From Loktanella sp. (lineage in GTDB: Bacteria > Pseudomonadota > Alphaproteobacteria > Rhodobacterales > Rhodobacteraceae): a stretch of DNA of 48,567 nucleotides. The stretch is from the NCBI GenBank assembly GCA_024635625.1, contig JAGXIQ010000020.1, positions 1 through 48,567 of the forward strand, in the 5' to 3' direction. Shown in pieces: positions 25,400-34,549 of the stretch; within the stretch, counting starts at the first letter, position 1, and each line of letters opens with the position of its first letter. Position numbers and translations under genes: made by a program. A model generated the notes under the pieces. That model saw nothing but the letters and a program-made list of their open reading frames with translations, did not search any database and was not told where the DNA came from.

Positions 25400-25957
25400 A
25401 TGATCCATCCGCGCATCGGCCTTGCCGTCGCAATGACCCTCGTATTGGCCGCCTGTTCTTCGGGTGGCCAATTGGCGTCGGGCGACGGCGTATATGCGCC
25501 GGGCGTAGCCGGCGAAGGCGATGTGGATGGTCTTATTGTCGGACACCGCCTGATGGCCGCTGGTGAATATGAACTTGCGTTAGAGGCTTATACACGCGCT
25601 GCAGCCCAACAGGGGCTGAACGTTGATACGCTTTCCGCGCTAGGGTCCGCGAACCTGCGTCTGGGTCGGTTGGGTCAGGCCGAAGGTTTGCTGCGCCGAG
25701 CCGCAAAAGAAGCACCGGATTTCGCTCCAGCATGGAACAACCTCGGCGTGCTTTTGATGGAAAATGGCGATTTTGCCGAAGCGGCCGAGATTTTCCGTCG
25801 CGCATATGCCACGGATAACGGGAATTCTGACCAGATCAGAGAGAACCTGCGCTTGGCACTATCCAAACGCGATGCCGACATTTACGATCCTGTCCAAGAG
25901 AACCAGAATTTTGAACTGGTCCGGCGTAGCGATGGGGATTCCATCGAACCGCTTTGA
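25400..25957 (+). CDS. tadD: TPR lipoprotein TadD
   Basis: TadD (185 aa) is a lipoprotein with lipobox LAAC (Cys19) and tetratricopeptide repeats. ALEAYTRAAAQQGLNVDTLSALG, LGQAEGLLRRAAKEAPDFAPAW and NGDFAEAAEIFRRAYATD follow the TPR helix pattern. In Tad systems TadD is an outer-membrane-associated pilotin-like factor for secretin assembly. The ATG lies 4 nt after the tadC stop. Confidence 0.9.
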   Translation: MIHPRIGLAVAMTLVLAACSSGGQLASGDGVYAPGVAGEGDVDGLIVGHRLMAAGEYELALEAYTRAAAQQGLNVDTLSALGSANLRLGRLGQAEGLLRRAAKEAPDFAPAWNNLGVLLMENGDFAEAAEIFRRAYATDNGNSDQIRENLRLALSKRDADIYDPVQENQNFELVRRSDGDSIEPL

Positions 25958-25984
25958 GGCAGCAGCAGGAAAGGACGCACAAAC

Positions 25985-26830
25985 ATGCGCCACACCGTTT
26001 TTCTATGTCTGGCCAGTGCGCTGGCACTGTCCGCCTGTGGCGCCCGTAACGGAGACGCCGAGGTGCAGCGCGCCATGCAAGACATGAACGCCATCGACGG
26101 CACCAATATGAACGACGTGATGCTGACCGTCGGCGACCCCGAAGAGTCGGTGAAGTATTTCTCTGGCGCATTGGCAAACGACCCGGGCAGGGTTGATTTA
26201 GAACGCGGTCTTGCGAAATCGCTGGTGCGTGCAGGCCGGGCCAACGAGGCTGTCACCGCATGGCAGCTTGTTTTCGCAAATCCGGATGCAAACCTCGACG
26301 ATCGCGTCGATATGGCCGACGCCCAGATCCGCGATAACCAATGGGACGCCGCTGCCGCAACACTGAACGGTATTCCCCCCACCCACGAAACCTTCAACCG
26401 TTATAAACTGGAAGCAATGATTGCCGACAGCAAGCAGCAGTGGTCTAAGGCTGACAGTTTTTACCAGACAGCAGTTGGCCTCACGACGACGCCAGCGAAC
26501 ACCATGAACAATTGGGGCTACTCCAAGCTGACACGTGGCGATTATCCTGGCTCAGAGCGTCTGTTCACCGATGCACTACGGCAGGACAGCACGCTGTTCA
26601 CCGCTAAGAACAACCTGATCCTCGCCCGTGGTGCGCAGCGTAAATACGATTTGCCCGTGGTACCGATGACACAGGTGGAACGCGCGCAATTACTTTATAC
26701 AATGGCACTGACAGCCATCAAACAAAACGACATCACGATTGGCAAAGGCCTGCTACGCGAAGCGATCGACACCCATCCCCAACACTTTGAGGAAGCGGCA
26801 AGATCTCTTCGCGCCTTGGAAGAGGCGTAA
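25985..26830 (+). CDS. Second TPR lipoprotein of the Tad locus
   Basis: This 281-residue protein has lipobox LSAC (Cys18) and several degenerate TPR units: EESVKYFSGALANDPGRVD, GRANEAVTAWQLVFANPDAN, NNWGYSKLTRGDYPGSERLF and GKGLLREAIDTHPQHFEEA. It resembles TadD but is longer, as in other roseobacter Tad loci that carry two consecutive TPR proteins. It is probably an additional assembly or scaffold factor; the division of labour with TadD is unknown. AGGAAAGGA lies upstream of the ATG, and the prepilin peptidase gene follows after 3 nt. Confidence 0.87.
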   Translation: MRHTVFLCLASALALSACGARNGDAEVQRAMQDMNAIDGTNMNDVMLTVGDPEESVKYFSGALANDPGRVDLERGLAKSLVRAGRANEAVTAWQLVFANPDANLDDRVDMADAQIRDNQWDAAAATLNGIPPTHETFNRYKLEAMIADSKQQWSKADSFYQTAVGLTTTPANTMNNWGYSKLTRGDYPGSERLFTDALRQDSTLFTAKNNLILARGAQRKYDLPVVPMTQVERAQLLYTMALTAIKQNDITIGKGLLREAIDTHPQHFEEAARSLRALEEA

Positions 26831-26833
26831 ATT

Positions 26834-27328
26834 ATGGACCTGCCAGCTTCCGCTGCTTGGTGGTTCCTGATTGTGGCCGTGCCGGTCGGCTTTTGGGTCG
26901 CGTACACTGATCTGTCACGCATGAAGATAACCAATGTCGCCGTTGTGGCCCTATTTTTGGGCTACGCGGTGCTCGGCTACTTCGCCCTCCCGTTAGAGGC
27001 TTACCTTTGGGGCTACGTGCACTTGATCGTGGTGCTGATCATCGGCGTTGCCTTGAACGCTATGGGCGGTGTTGGCGCTGGTGATGCCAAATTCGCCGCC
27101 GCCGCGGCCCCCATGATCGCTGTCGGAGACATAGGTCCACTTTTGTATATTTTTGCCCTTTGTCTACTGGGTGGCTGGGCAATCCACCGCATTGCCCGCA
27201 GGACACCGCTGCGCCGTCTAGCCCCTGATTGGGCTAGCTGGACCTCTGGTCGCCGCTTCCCGATGGGTCTGCCGCTTGCTATGACATTGGTTGCCTATCT
27301 AGGGCTCGCGACCCGTGGCGGCATTTAA
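26834..27328 (+). CDS. cpaA: Prepilin peptidase CpaA/TadV
   Basis: This A24-family aspartic peptidase (164 aa) lacks the N-terminal methylase domain of PilD, as expected for TadV/CpaA. The catalytic aspartates are Asp26 (YTDLSRMKITN) and Asp84 in the GxGD motif (GAGDAKFAA). Several helices span the inner membrane. It should cleave the two Flp prepilins after Gly14. It is the last of the tightly packed tad genes, and a 126-bp gap follows. Confidence 0.95.
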   Translation: MDLPASAAWWFLIVAVPVGFWVAYTDLSRMKITNVAVVALFLGYAVLGYFALPLEAYLWGYVHLIVVLIIGVALNAMGGVGAGDAKFAAAAAPMIAVGDIGPLLYIFALCLLGGWAIHRIARRTPLRRLAPDWASWTSGRRFPMGLPLAMTLVAYLGLATRGGI

Positions 27329-27387
27329 CACCACTCAAAGCAAAAAAAGCCTTCCGATCGAAACCCTTTGTCCATGTTTTGGCCATA

Positions 27388-27442
27388 AACCCCGAACATA
27401 CTGGTGATATACGGGGGTGTGACCCCTGATCTATCAGGGGTC
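27388..27442 (+). other. Structured leader before the AAA+ ATPase gene
   Basis: A perfect 9-bp hairpin (GACCCCTGA, 27421-27429, with TCAGGGGTC, 27434-27442, loop TCTA) ends 12 bp before the preferred ATG at 27455. Just upstream, ACCCCG (27389-27394) can pair with CGGGGGT (27412-27418). The only SD-like sequence near the ATG (AGGGG, 27436-27440) is buried in the second stem, suggesting translational control. Confidence 0.45.
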
Positions 27443-27454
27443 GATCGTTTGAAT

Positions 27455-28759
27455 ATGCAGACAACAGGGGTTATGGCCCCCCCAAGCCCACGCACTCTTA
27501 ATGGCATGGCCCTGCCTCTGCCGATGATGCGCGACATCCTGATAAAAACGATGTTCCGCATGAATCTGACACTGGTGACGCAACTTTCGAAGGCAATCTG
27601 CCTACCCGTCAACGTGACGCAGGAATTGATGGATATCGCTCGAAGCCAGCTACTGCTGGAAGCGACGGGCAGCATGTCATCTTCTGGCAATACTGAAATG
27701 GGGTATCAACTAACCGACGCGGGCCGGAACCGCGCGACAGAAGCCCTCAAGCAGTCTGAATACTTTGGCGCTATGCCGGTTCCGCTAGAGGTTTACCGCG
27801 AGCAAATCAAACGCCAGTCAATCCGCAACATCCAGATCACCCGTGACCAACTTACCACTGCCATGGGCCATCTGATCCTACCGCCCGCATTAATTTCCAA
27901 CCTCGGCCCCGCCGTTTCATCGGGTAGATCGATTCTTATGTACGGCCCGCCGGGCAACGGTAAATCCTCAATCTCCAACGGGATACGCGACGCGCTAGGT
28001 GACAAAATCTATGTGCCCCGCTCCATCGAATACTCCGGCCAGGTCATCACTGTTTATGATCCCATCGTCCATTCCAGCGCCGAGGATGACGAACAGGACC
28101 CTAACTCTTTGCGCCGCACAACCGGTCGGTACGACACCCGATACGTCCGCTGCGAACGCCCAACTGTCATCACAGGCGGCGAGCTTTCACTCGACATGCT
28201 CGACCTCGTCTATAACCCGGTTGCCCGTACCTATCAGGCCCCACTGCAAATGAAATCAACTGGCGGCATCTTCATCGTGGACGACCTTGGGCGTCAGGCC
28301 GAACCGCCACAGGCACTCGTCAACCGCTGGATCGTTCCACTAGAGGAATCGAAGGATATCCTTTCGCTCCAGTCCGGCGAAAAGTTCGAGGTGCCCTTTG
28401 ATACGCTCGTCATTTTCTCTACCAACTTTCACCCTAACGCGATCTTCGACCAAGCCGCGTTGCGCCGTATCTTCTTTAAGATCAAAATCGACGGTCCCGA
28501 TCAGGCTGATTTCCTGAAAATCTTCGCTCTGGTCGCCCGAAAGAAGAAAATGCCGATGGACGAACGAACGCTCGTTCATTTGCTGAACACACTCTATCCG
28601 ACGATCGACAACATCTACGCCAACTACCAACCCGTCTTTTTAATCGACCAAATGATCTCGATTTGCGATTTCGAAGGCATCCCTTATCAGATGAACCCAG
28701 ACATGATGGACCGCGCCTGGGCCAACATGTTTGTCAAAGACGAAGAGATCGTGCGCTGA
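27455..28759 (+). CDS. AAA+ family ATPase associated with the Tad locus
   Basis: This 434-residue protein has an N-terminal helical region (PMMRDILIKTMFRMN, winged-helix-like) followed by an AAA+ module. Walker A is GPPGNGKS (164-171). Walker B is GGIFIVDDLGR with Asp276-Asp277 instead of the usual Asp-Glu. A sensor-1-like LVIFSTN and arginine-rich RRIFFKIKI follow. It is not CpaF and has no secretion-ATPase motifs. Roseobacter Tad loci often carry such a gene after cpaA; its role is unknown and could be a MoxR-like remodelling factor. The frame also allows GTG at 27404. ATG 27455 is chosen because MQTTGVMAPPSPRT resembles family N-termini, as remembered, not checked. Confidence 0.82.
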   Translation: MQTTGVMAPPSPRTLNGMALPLPMMRDILIKTMFRMNLTLVTQLSKAICLPVNVTQELMDIARSQLLLEATGSMSSSGNTEMGYQLTDAGRNRATEALKQSEYFGAMPVPLEVYREQIKRQSIRNIQITRDQLTTAMGHLILPPALISNLGPAVSSGRSILMYGPPGNGKSSISNGIRDALGDKIYVPRSIEYSGQVITVYDPIVHSSAEDDEQDPNSLRRTTGRYDTRYVRCERPTVITGGELSLDMLDLVYNPVARTYQAPLQMKSTGGIFIVDDLGRQAEPPQALVNRWIVPLEESKDILSLQSGEKFEVPFDTLVIFSTNFHPNAIFDQAALRRIFFKIKIDGPDQADFLKIFALVARKKKMPMDERTLVHLLNTLYPTIDNIYANYQPVFLIDQMISICDFEGIPYQMNPDMMDRAWANMFVKDEEIVR

Positions 28760-28798
28760 CCGCTTGACCGGGGGGCTATAGCGCCACACATCAGGGCA

Positions 28799-31198
28799 AT
28801 GCACTTGCCCCCCGTCATTAAGAATTGGTTCGACAGCCGTGGCTGGTCCATCCATCCGCATCAGCAGGCGATGCTGGACCGCGCTGACGCCCCTGCCCTG
28901 CTGCTGATTGCCCCAACGGGCGGCGGCAAGACGCTGGCGGGTTTTCTACCGACCCTCGTCGAGCTAGCGGATGCCACGCACAATGGCCTGCACACACTTT
29001 ATGTGTCGCCATTGAAAGCACTGGCCTCTGACATCAAGCGCAATCTGACCACGCCCGTTACCGACATGGGCCTGCCGATCCGTATCGAAGATCGCACTGG
29101 CGACACAAGCGCCACGCAGAAAAAACGCCAGCGAGCCGATCCACCGCACATTTTGCTGACAACACCCGAGAGCCTCGCTCTACTGACGTCTTACGAGGAT
29201 GCGCCGCGGATGTTTGCCGGCGTCCAGCGTGTCATCGTGGACGAAATCCACGCGCTTGCGGAATCGAAACGGGGCGACCAACTTATGCTTGCCCTGTCCC
29301 GCCTGCAAGCAATGGCCCCAGGCCTGCGCCGTGTCGGCCTGTCTGCAACCGTCGAAAACCCAGCGCGCATCGCACACGGCCTCGCCTGCCACCCGGACCC
29401 CTGCGAAATTCTCTATGCCGATGCCGGCCCGGACCCCGACATTTCCATGCTCGTGACCGAAGAGCGGCCACCATGGTCTGGCGGCGGCGCAAAATACGCA
29501 ATCCCTGCGGTGCTGGAACAGGTCAAACAGCATGAGACAACGCTGATCTTTCACAACACACGGGCCCAAGCCGAAATCTTCTTTCACAACCTCTGGCTGG
29601 CCAATGACACTGACCTGCCGATCGGTATTCATCACGGCAGCCTCGACCGTGACCAGCGCCAGCGGGTAGAGGCAGCGATGGTCGCTGGATCTCTACGTGC
29701 AATTGTCTGCACGGGATCGCTCGACCTTGGCATCGATTGGGGCGACGTTGACCTTGTCATACAAGTCGGTGCGCCAAAAAACGTCAAACGCTTGATTCAG
29801 CGTATTGGCCGCGCCAATCACCGTTACAACGCCCCCTCGAAGGCCCTGTTAGTCCCTGCAAACCGGTTTGAAGTGGTCGAATGCGTCGCTGCCCTTCAGG
29901 CCGCACGCGATCACGAACTTGACGGCGACCCACCCGGTCCCGGCCCTCGCGACGTTTTGTGCCAACATATCCTGATCCGCGCTTGCGCCGGAACGTTCGA
30001 CGCTGATGATCTGTATTCAGAAGTCCGCTCCGTCGGCGCCTACAGTAACCTTACGCGCGACGCTTTTGACGCATGCCTCGATTTCTGCGCCACTGGCGGA
30101 TATGCCCTCGCCGCCTATGACCGCTGGAAGCGGCTGCAATGCCGCGACGGCTTATGGCACCTGCGCGACCCGCGCGCGACCCGCGACCTGCGCATGAATA
30201 TCGGTACGATTCAGGATACCGACACCCTCAAAGTTCGCCTCAAAGGTCGATTTAAACCACTGGGAGAGATTGAGGAATCCTTCGCCGCTACGCTCACCCC
30301 GGGTGACACATTCCTGATCGGTGGAGAGATAGTGCGCTACGAATCCATGCGCGAAATGTCGGTCGAGGTCACTCGCCGCGCCGACAAAACACCCAAAATC
30401 GCAACCTTCATGGGCACCAAATTCGCTACATCCACCCAATTGTCTCAACGGATTTTGCGCATGTTTCAACAAGACGAGTGGCCTGACCTGCCGCAGCACA
30501 CCGCTGAATGGCTACACATGCAACGGGACTGGTCCAAACTTCCTGAAGCTGACCGCATACTCGTGGAATCTTTCCCCCACGATGGTCGCGCCCATACCTG
30601 TTTTTACGGCTTCGCCGGTCGCAACGCCCAGCAAACGCTTGGCCTTCTTCTCACCAAGCGAATGGAAGAGCTTAACCTCAATCCTCTTGGCTTCGTGTCG
30701 ACTGACTATGCCACCCTCGTTTGGGGTTTGAACCCAGTCGAAGACCCTGCCGTACTGTTCGACCCAAATGCCCTTCACGACGGGTTCACTGACTGGTTGG
30801 CGGGCAATGCGGTGATGAAGCGCACGTTTCGCGCGTCAGCCACTATTGCCGGCTTGATCCAGCGCAATCTACCACAGGCCCGGACATCTGGGCGTCAGGC
30901 CACCTTCTCGTCCGATATCCTTTATGACACTCTTGCCAAATACGACCCCAATCACCTGATCATGCAAGTGACACGCGAAGAGGCTTTGCGCGGCCTTGTC
31001 GATTTTGGTCGTGTCGAGGAAATGCTGGCCCGTACCGCAGGCCGCGTTGATCACGTAATCCTGCCCCGGGTCAGCCCGCTGGCCGCCCCTATGCTGCTGG
31101 AAATGGGCCGTGTACCCATTGCGGGCGCAGGCCGCCAACGCCTGATGGAAGTCGCCGCCGCACGACTGATGGAAGAAGCTGGTCTCTCTGCACTCTGA
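28799..31198 (+). CDS. Ligase-associated DNA damage response helicase (Lhr-like DEXH box)
   Basis: This 799-residue superfamily 2 helicase is the bacterial Lhr type associated with a DNA ligase, PdeM nuclease and exonuclease in a repair module. Walker A is APTGGGKT (38-45), the DEIH box is at 148-151, and GLSATVENP is motif III. The RecA2 motifs include LDLGIDWGDVDLVIQVG and RLIQRIGRANHR. The C-terminal half contains the Lhr-core winged-helix and beta-barrel regions. PdeM follows after 38 bp, which supports the repair-module assignment. The ligase and exonuclease partners are not in the window. Confidence 0.94.
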   Translation: MHLPPVIKNWFDSRGWSIHPHQQAMLDRADAPALLLIAPTGGGKTLAGFLPTLVELADATHNGLHTLYVSPLKALASDIKRNLTTPVTDMGLPIRIEDRTGDTSATQKKRQRADPPHILLTTPESLALLTSYEDAPRMFAGVQRVIVDEIHALAESKRGDQLMLALSRLQAMAPGLRRVGLSATVENPARIAHGLACHPDPCEILYADAGPDPDISMLVTEERPPWSGGGAKYAIPAVLEQVKQHETTLIFHNTRAQAEIFFHNLWLANDTDLPIGIHHGSLDRDQRQRVEAAMVAGSLRAIVCTGSLDLGIDWGDVDLVIQVGAPKNVKRLIQRIGRANHRYNAPSKALLVPANRFEVVECVAALQAARDHELDGDPPGPGPRDVLCQHILIRACAGTFDADDLYSEVRSVGAYSNLTRDAFDACLDFCATGGYALAAYDRWKRLQCRDGLWHLRDPRATRDLRMNIGTIQDTDTLKVRLKGRFKPLGEIEESFAATLTPGDTFLIGGEIVRYESMREMSVEVTRRADKTPKIATFMGTKFATSTQLSQRILRMFQQDEWPDLPQHTAEWLHMQRDWSKLPEADRILVESFPHDGRAHTCFYGFAGRNAQQTLGLLLTKRMEELNLNPLGFVSTDYATLVWGLNPVEDPAVLFDPNALHDGFTDWLAGNAVMKRTFRASATIAGLIQRNLPQARTSGRQATFSSDILYDTLAKYDPNHLIMQVTREEALRGLVDFGRVEEMLARTAGRVDHVILPRVSPLAAPMLLEMGRVPIAGAGRQRLMEVAAARLMEEAGLSAL

Positions 31199-31236
31199 CT
31201 CTTGAAATTCTCTGTCATTGGGGTCAGGAACAGATC

Positions 31237-31935
31237 ATGAACGGCTTTTCCTTTATATTTGGTGATCACCGCCTGATCGCCCTACCCTCCGGTGCACTTT
31301 GGTGGGCCGACCGCCGGCTTCTTTGCATTTCGGATATGCACCTATGCAAGTCGAACCGTATTGCCAGACGGTCAGGACAGATGTTGCCCCCTTATGAAAC
31401 GCAGGAAACCCTTTCAAAACTTGCACATGACATTGCGCTCACCGACCCGCAGACGGTCGTGTGCCTTGGCGACAGCTTTGACGACCTCACGGCGGCCGAG
31501 AGTCTGTCCTTAGAAGACACGACGTCTCTCGTCAGCCTGCAGGCAGGTCGCCGCTGGCTTTGGTTAGAAGGCAACCACGATCCGGGGCCTCTGACGCTGG
31601 GCGGCACGCATCTGGCGGTCCACACCGACGGCGGTCTAACATTTCGACATATCGCAAGCGCAACGTTGCTAGAAATTTCAGGGCACTACCATCCGAAACA
31701 CGCGATCCCCGGCATCGGCGGCGCGCGCGCCTGCTTTCTTAACGATGGCAACCGCCTAATCATGCCCGCCTACGGGGCCTACACTGGCGGTCTGCGGGCG
31801 ACAGACGCCGCCCTGACCCGTTTATTCGAAGGTCAAACCGTCGCGATCCTGACCGGACACCGCGCGATCTGCGTACCACTTACACGGTCAGGCCGTCCGG
31901 CTCCGCCAGTCCGTTGGCGCGACAGCACGCGGTAA
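31237..31935 (+). CDS. pdeM: Ligase-associated DNA damage response endonuclease PdeM
   Basis: PdeM (232 aa) is a calcineurin-like metallophosphoesterase linked to Lhr-type helicases and ATP-dependent ligases. All metal motifs are present: DMH (Asp33, His35), GDSFDD (Asp78, Asp81-82), GNHD (Asn112, His113) and GHYHP (His149, His151). SDMHLCKS is the family start signature. The 3' end overlaps the converging folD by 56 bp, so one terminus is coded antisense to the other. The ATG at 31237 has AGGA upstream. Confidence 0.93.
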   Translation: MNGFSFIFGDHRLIALPSGALWWADRRLLCISDMHLCKSNRIARRSGQMLPPYETQETLSKLAHDIALTDPQTVVCLGDSFDDLTAAESLSLEDTTSLVSLQAGRRWLWLEGNHDPGPLTLGGTHLAVHTDGGLTFRHIASATLLEISGHYHPKHAIPGIGGARACFLNDGNRLIMPAYGAYTGGLRATDAALTRLFEGQTVAILTGHRAICVPLTRSGRPAPPVRWRDSTR

Positions 31936-32758
31936 CTGTATTTGCCAGCAAGCAGGCGATGGTCATAGGGCCGACGCCGCCGGGCACTGGCGTTATCGCG
32001 CCCGCGACTTGCGAGGCGCTATCGAAATCCACGTCGCCGACAAGGCCATTGTCCGTGCGGTTGATACCCACGTCGATGACCGTTGCACCCGGTTTGATCC
32101 AATCGCCGGTCACCATTTTAGGGCGTCCTACCGCCGCAACGACGATATCCGCCCGCCGCACAACCTCTGGCAAGTTGCGGGTGCGCGAATGCGCAATTGT
32201 CACAGTGCAGCTTTCGCCCAGCAACAATTGCGCCATGGGCTTACCGACGATGTTCGATCGCCCGATCACAACTGCATCCATCCCCGTTAGGTCCCCATGA
32301 TGATCGCGCAGCATCATCAGACAGCCTAGCGGTGTGCAAGGCACCATGGCACGCTGTCCGGTCGACAACAGACCCACGTTGGAAATATGAAAGCCGTCTA
32401 CGTCTTTCGCGGGGTCGATAGCCGCCAAAATACGCGATTCCTCCATGTGACGCGGCAGGGGAAGCTGCACCAGAATGCCGTGGACCTCTGGATTGGCATT
32501 CAGATCCCCGACCAGACGCAGCACTTCGTCCTGCGCCACATCCGCTTTTAGACGATATTCCAATGACAGCATCCCAACCGCCTTCGTCATCTTGCCCTTG
32601 GACCGGACATAGACATCAGACGCAGGATCATCACCGACCAGCACGACTGCCAGCCCCGGCGTTATTCCGTGCTCTTCCTTCAAACGTGCCACATGCGCCC
32701 CCACGCGGTCGCGCACACGACCCGCAAAAGCTTTCCCGTCGATGATCGTTGCCGTCAT
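31880..32758 (-). CDS. folD: Bifunctional methylene-THF dehydrogenase/methenyl-THF cyclohydrolase FolD
   Basis: FolD (292 aa) interconverts 5,10-methylene-, methenyl- and 10-formyl-tetrahydrofolate using NADP. Signatures: Tyr50 and Lys54 of the active-site [27 protein letters not shown], and the nucleotide-binding [18 protein letters not shown]. The C-terminus has [14 protein letters not shown]. It lies 75 bp downstream of fhs on the same strand, so the two probably form one operon for formate assimilation through tetrahydrofolate. Its end overlaps pdeM by 56 bp. Confidence 0.97.
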   Translation of the reverse strand: MTATIIDGKAFAGRVRDRVGAHVARLKEEHGITPGLAVVLVGDDPASDVYVRSKGKMTKAVGMLSLEYRLKADVAQDEVLRLVGDLNANPEVHGILVQLPLPRHMEESRILAAIDPAKDVDGFHISNVGLLSTGQRAMVPCTPLGCLMMLRDHHGDLTGMDAVVIGRSNIVGKPMAQLLLGESCTVTIAHSRTRNLPEVVRRADIVVAAVGRPKMVTGDWIKPGATVIDVGINRTDNGLVGDVDFDSASQVAGAITPVPGGVGPMTIACLLANTVTACCRANGLAEPDGLTV

Positions 32759-32833
32759 TTGTATCTTCTCCTGTCAGGGGACGGTAGGCTAGGCGCGTTC
32801 GGGCAAAGCCCTGAACAGCGCCGCACAGCATCC

Positions 32834-34504
32834 CTAGAACAAACCTTCTATCTGTCCCGCCGCGTTTAGCCGGATGCTCTCTGCAGCGGGTACACTCGGC
32901 AACCCGGGCATCGTCATGATCTCGCCGCAGATCGCCACGACGAACCCAGCCCCAGCACTTAGTCGCACTTCGCGAACTGGCACATCAAACCCCGTTGGCG
33001 CACCCCTTATACCCGGATCGGTAGTAAAGGAATACGGCGTCTTCGCCATACAGACTGGAAGATGCCCATAGCCCTGCGCCTCCCACTCTGACAATTGCGT
33101 CATGATCTTCGCGTCTAAAACCGCCCCTTCGGCGCGATAAATCGTCCGCGCGATCGTATCGATTTTTTCTGCGAGCCCCATATCATCAGGATAGCTAGGC
33201 TTAAAAGCGGCCTCTTCCGCATCCGCAACCGCTGCCACGCGTGTGGCCAAGGCCGCAATCCCGGCTGATCCATCAGCCCAATGCCGACAAATCAAGGCTT
33301 CGGACCCTTGCGTCGCGACATAGTCCTGCACGGCCTTCAACTCTGCCTCCGTGTCGCCACTAAAATGATTAATGGCTACGATCACCGGCACTCCGAATCC
33401 GGTCACATTCTCTATGTGCCGGCCCAGATTGGCACAGCCGTCCTGTACGGCGGCGACATTTTCAGCCCCTAAATCGGCCTTTGAAACCCCGCCGTTCATC
33501 TTCATCGCCCGCACTGTGGCCACCAGTACAACGCATGCGGGCGACAGGCCAGCTTTGCGACATTTGATGTTCATGAACTTCTCGGCGCCCAGGTCCGCAC
33601 CGAATCCGGCTTCTGTCACCACATAGTCGGCGACCTTCAACGCTGTCGCCGTCGCTGTGACCGAATTGCAGCCATGGGCAATATTGGCAAATGGCCCGCC
33701 GTGCACAAAGGCTGGCGTCTGCTCTAGTGTCTGCACAAGGTTCGGCTGCATCGCGTCTTTCAGCAGCACAGTCATCGCTCCGTCCGCTTTCAAGTCACGG
33801 GCAAAAACCGGAGTCTTGTCGCGCCGATAGGCCACGATGATATCGCCAAGCCTTTTTTGAAGGTCGGAAAGATTTCTCGCCAAACACAGAATCGCCATAA
33901 CCTCAGAGGCGACGGTGATATCGAATCCCGTCTCTCGTGGAAAACCATTCGTCACACCGCCCAAAGACGTCGTGATCTGCCGCAAAGCTCTGTCATTCAC
34001 ATCCATGACCCGCCGCCAGACGATACGCCGAATGTCGATTTCTAACGCGTTGCCCCAGTAGACATGATTATCGATCAGCGCCGCCAACAGGTTATGCGCA
34101 GAGGTGATTGCGTGGAAATCTCCGGTAAAGTGCAAGTTCATGTCTTCCATCGGTACGACCTGCGCATAGCCGCCGCCAGCGGCCCCGCCCTTCATCCCGA
34201 AACACGGGCCCAAAGACGCTTCACGAATGCAGATCGCCGCCAGCTTACCGATTGCAGCGAGGCCGTCGCCCAGGCCAACTGTTGTCGTTGTCTTGCCCTC
34301 GCCCGCGGGGGTTGGGTTGATGGCCGTCACAAGGATCAGCTTGCCATCAGGACGATCCTGCACGCTGTCGATGAAACGTTGGCTAACCTTCGCTTTATCC
34401 CGACCATAGGGCAAAAGATCTTCGTCACCGATGCCCAGCTTCGCACCGATCTCTTGGATGGGACGTATGTGCGCAGCGCGCGCGATTTCAATGTCACTCG
34501 TCAT
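32834..34504 (-). CDS. fhs: Formate-tetrahydrofolate ligase
   Basis: Fhs (556 aa) makes 10-formyl-THF from formate, ATP and THF. The P-loop-like PTPAGEGKT (64-72) is the diagnostic ATP-binding motif. Other hallmarks are [20 protein letters not shown] (crossing residue 100), [23 protein letters not shown], and the late [11 protein letters not shown]. In roseobacters this enzyme supports one-carbon metabolism from compounds such as DMSP and glycine betaine; that physiological link is inference. The gene starts 46 bp from the end of an upstream unknown membrane-protein gene. Confidence 0.97.
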   Translation of the reverse strand: MTSDIEIARAAHIRPIQEIGAKLGIGDEDLLPYGRDKAKVSQRFIDSVQDRPDGKLILVTAINPTPAGEGKTTTTVGLGDGLAAIGKLAAICIREASLGPCFGMKGGAAGGGYAQVVPMEDMNLHFTGDFHAITSAHNLLAALIDNHVYWGNALEIDIRRIVWRRVMDVNDRALRQITTSLGGVTNGFPRETGFDITVASEVMAILCLARNLSDLQKRLGDIIVAYRRDKTPVFARDLKADGAMTVLLKDAMQPNLVQTLEQTPAFVHGGPFANIAHGCNSVTATATALKVADYVVTEAGFGADLGAEKFMNIKCRKAGLSPACVVLVATVRAMKMNGGVSKADLGAENVAAVQDGCANLGRHIENVTGFGVPVIVAINHFSGDTEAELKAVQDYVATQGSEALICRHWADGSAGIAALATRVAAVADAEEAAFKPSYPDDMGLAEKIDTIARTIYRAEGAVLDAKIMTQLSEWEAQGYGHLPVCMAKTPYSFTTDPGIRGAPTGFDVPVREVRLSAGAGFVVAICGEIMTMPGLPSVPAAESIRLNAAGQIEGLF

Positions 34505-34549
34505 ACAGATTCCCCTGAGGTGCCGTTGCGTGAAGGTGTCAGCGCCGGG

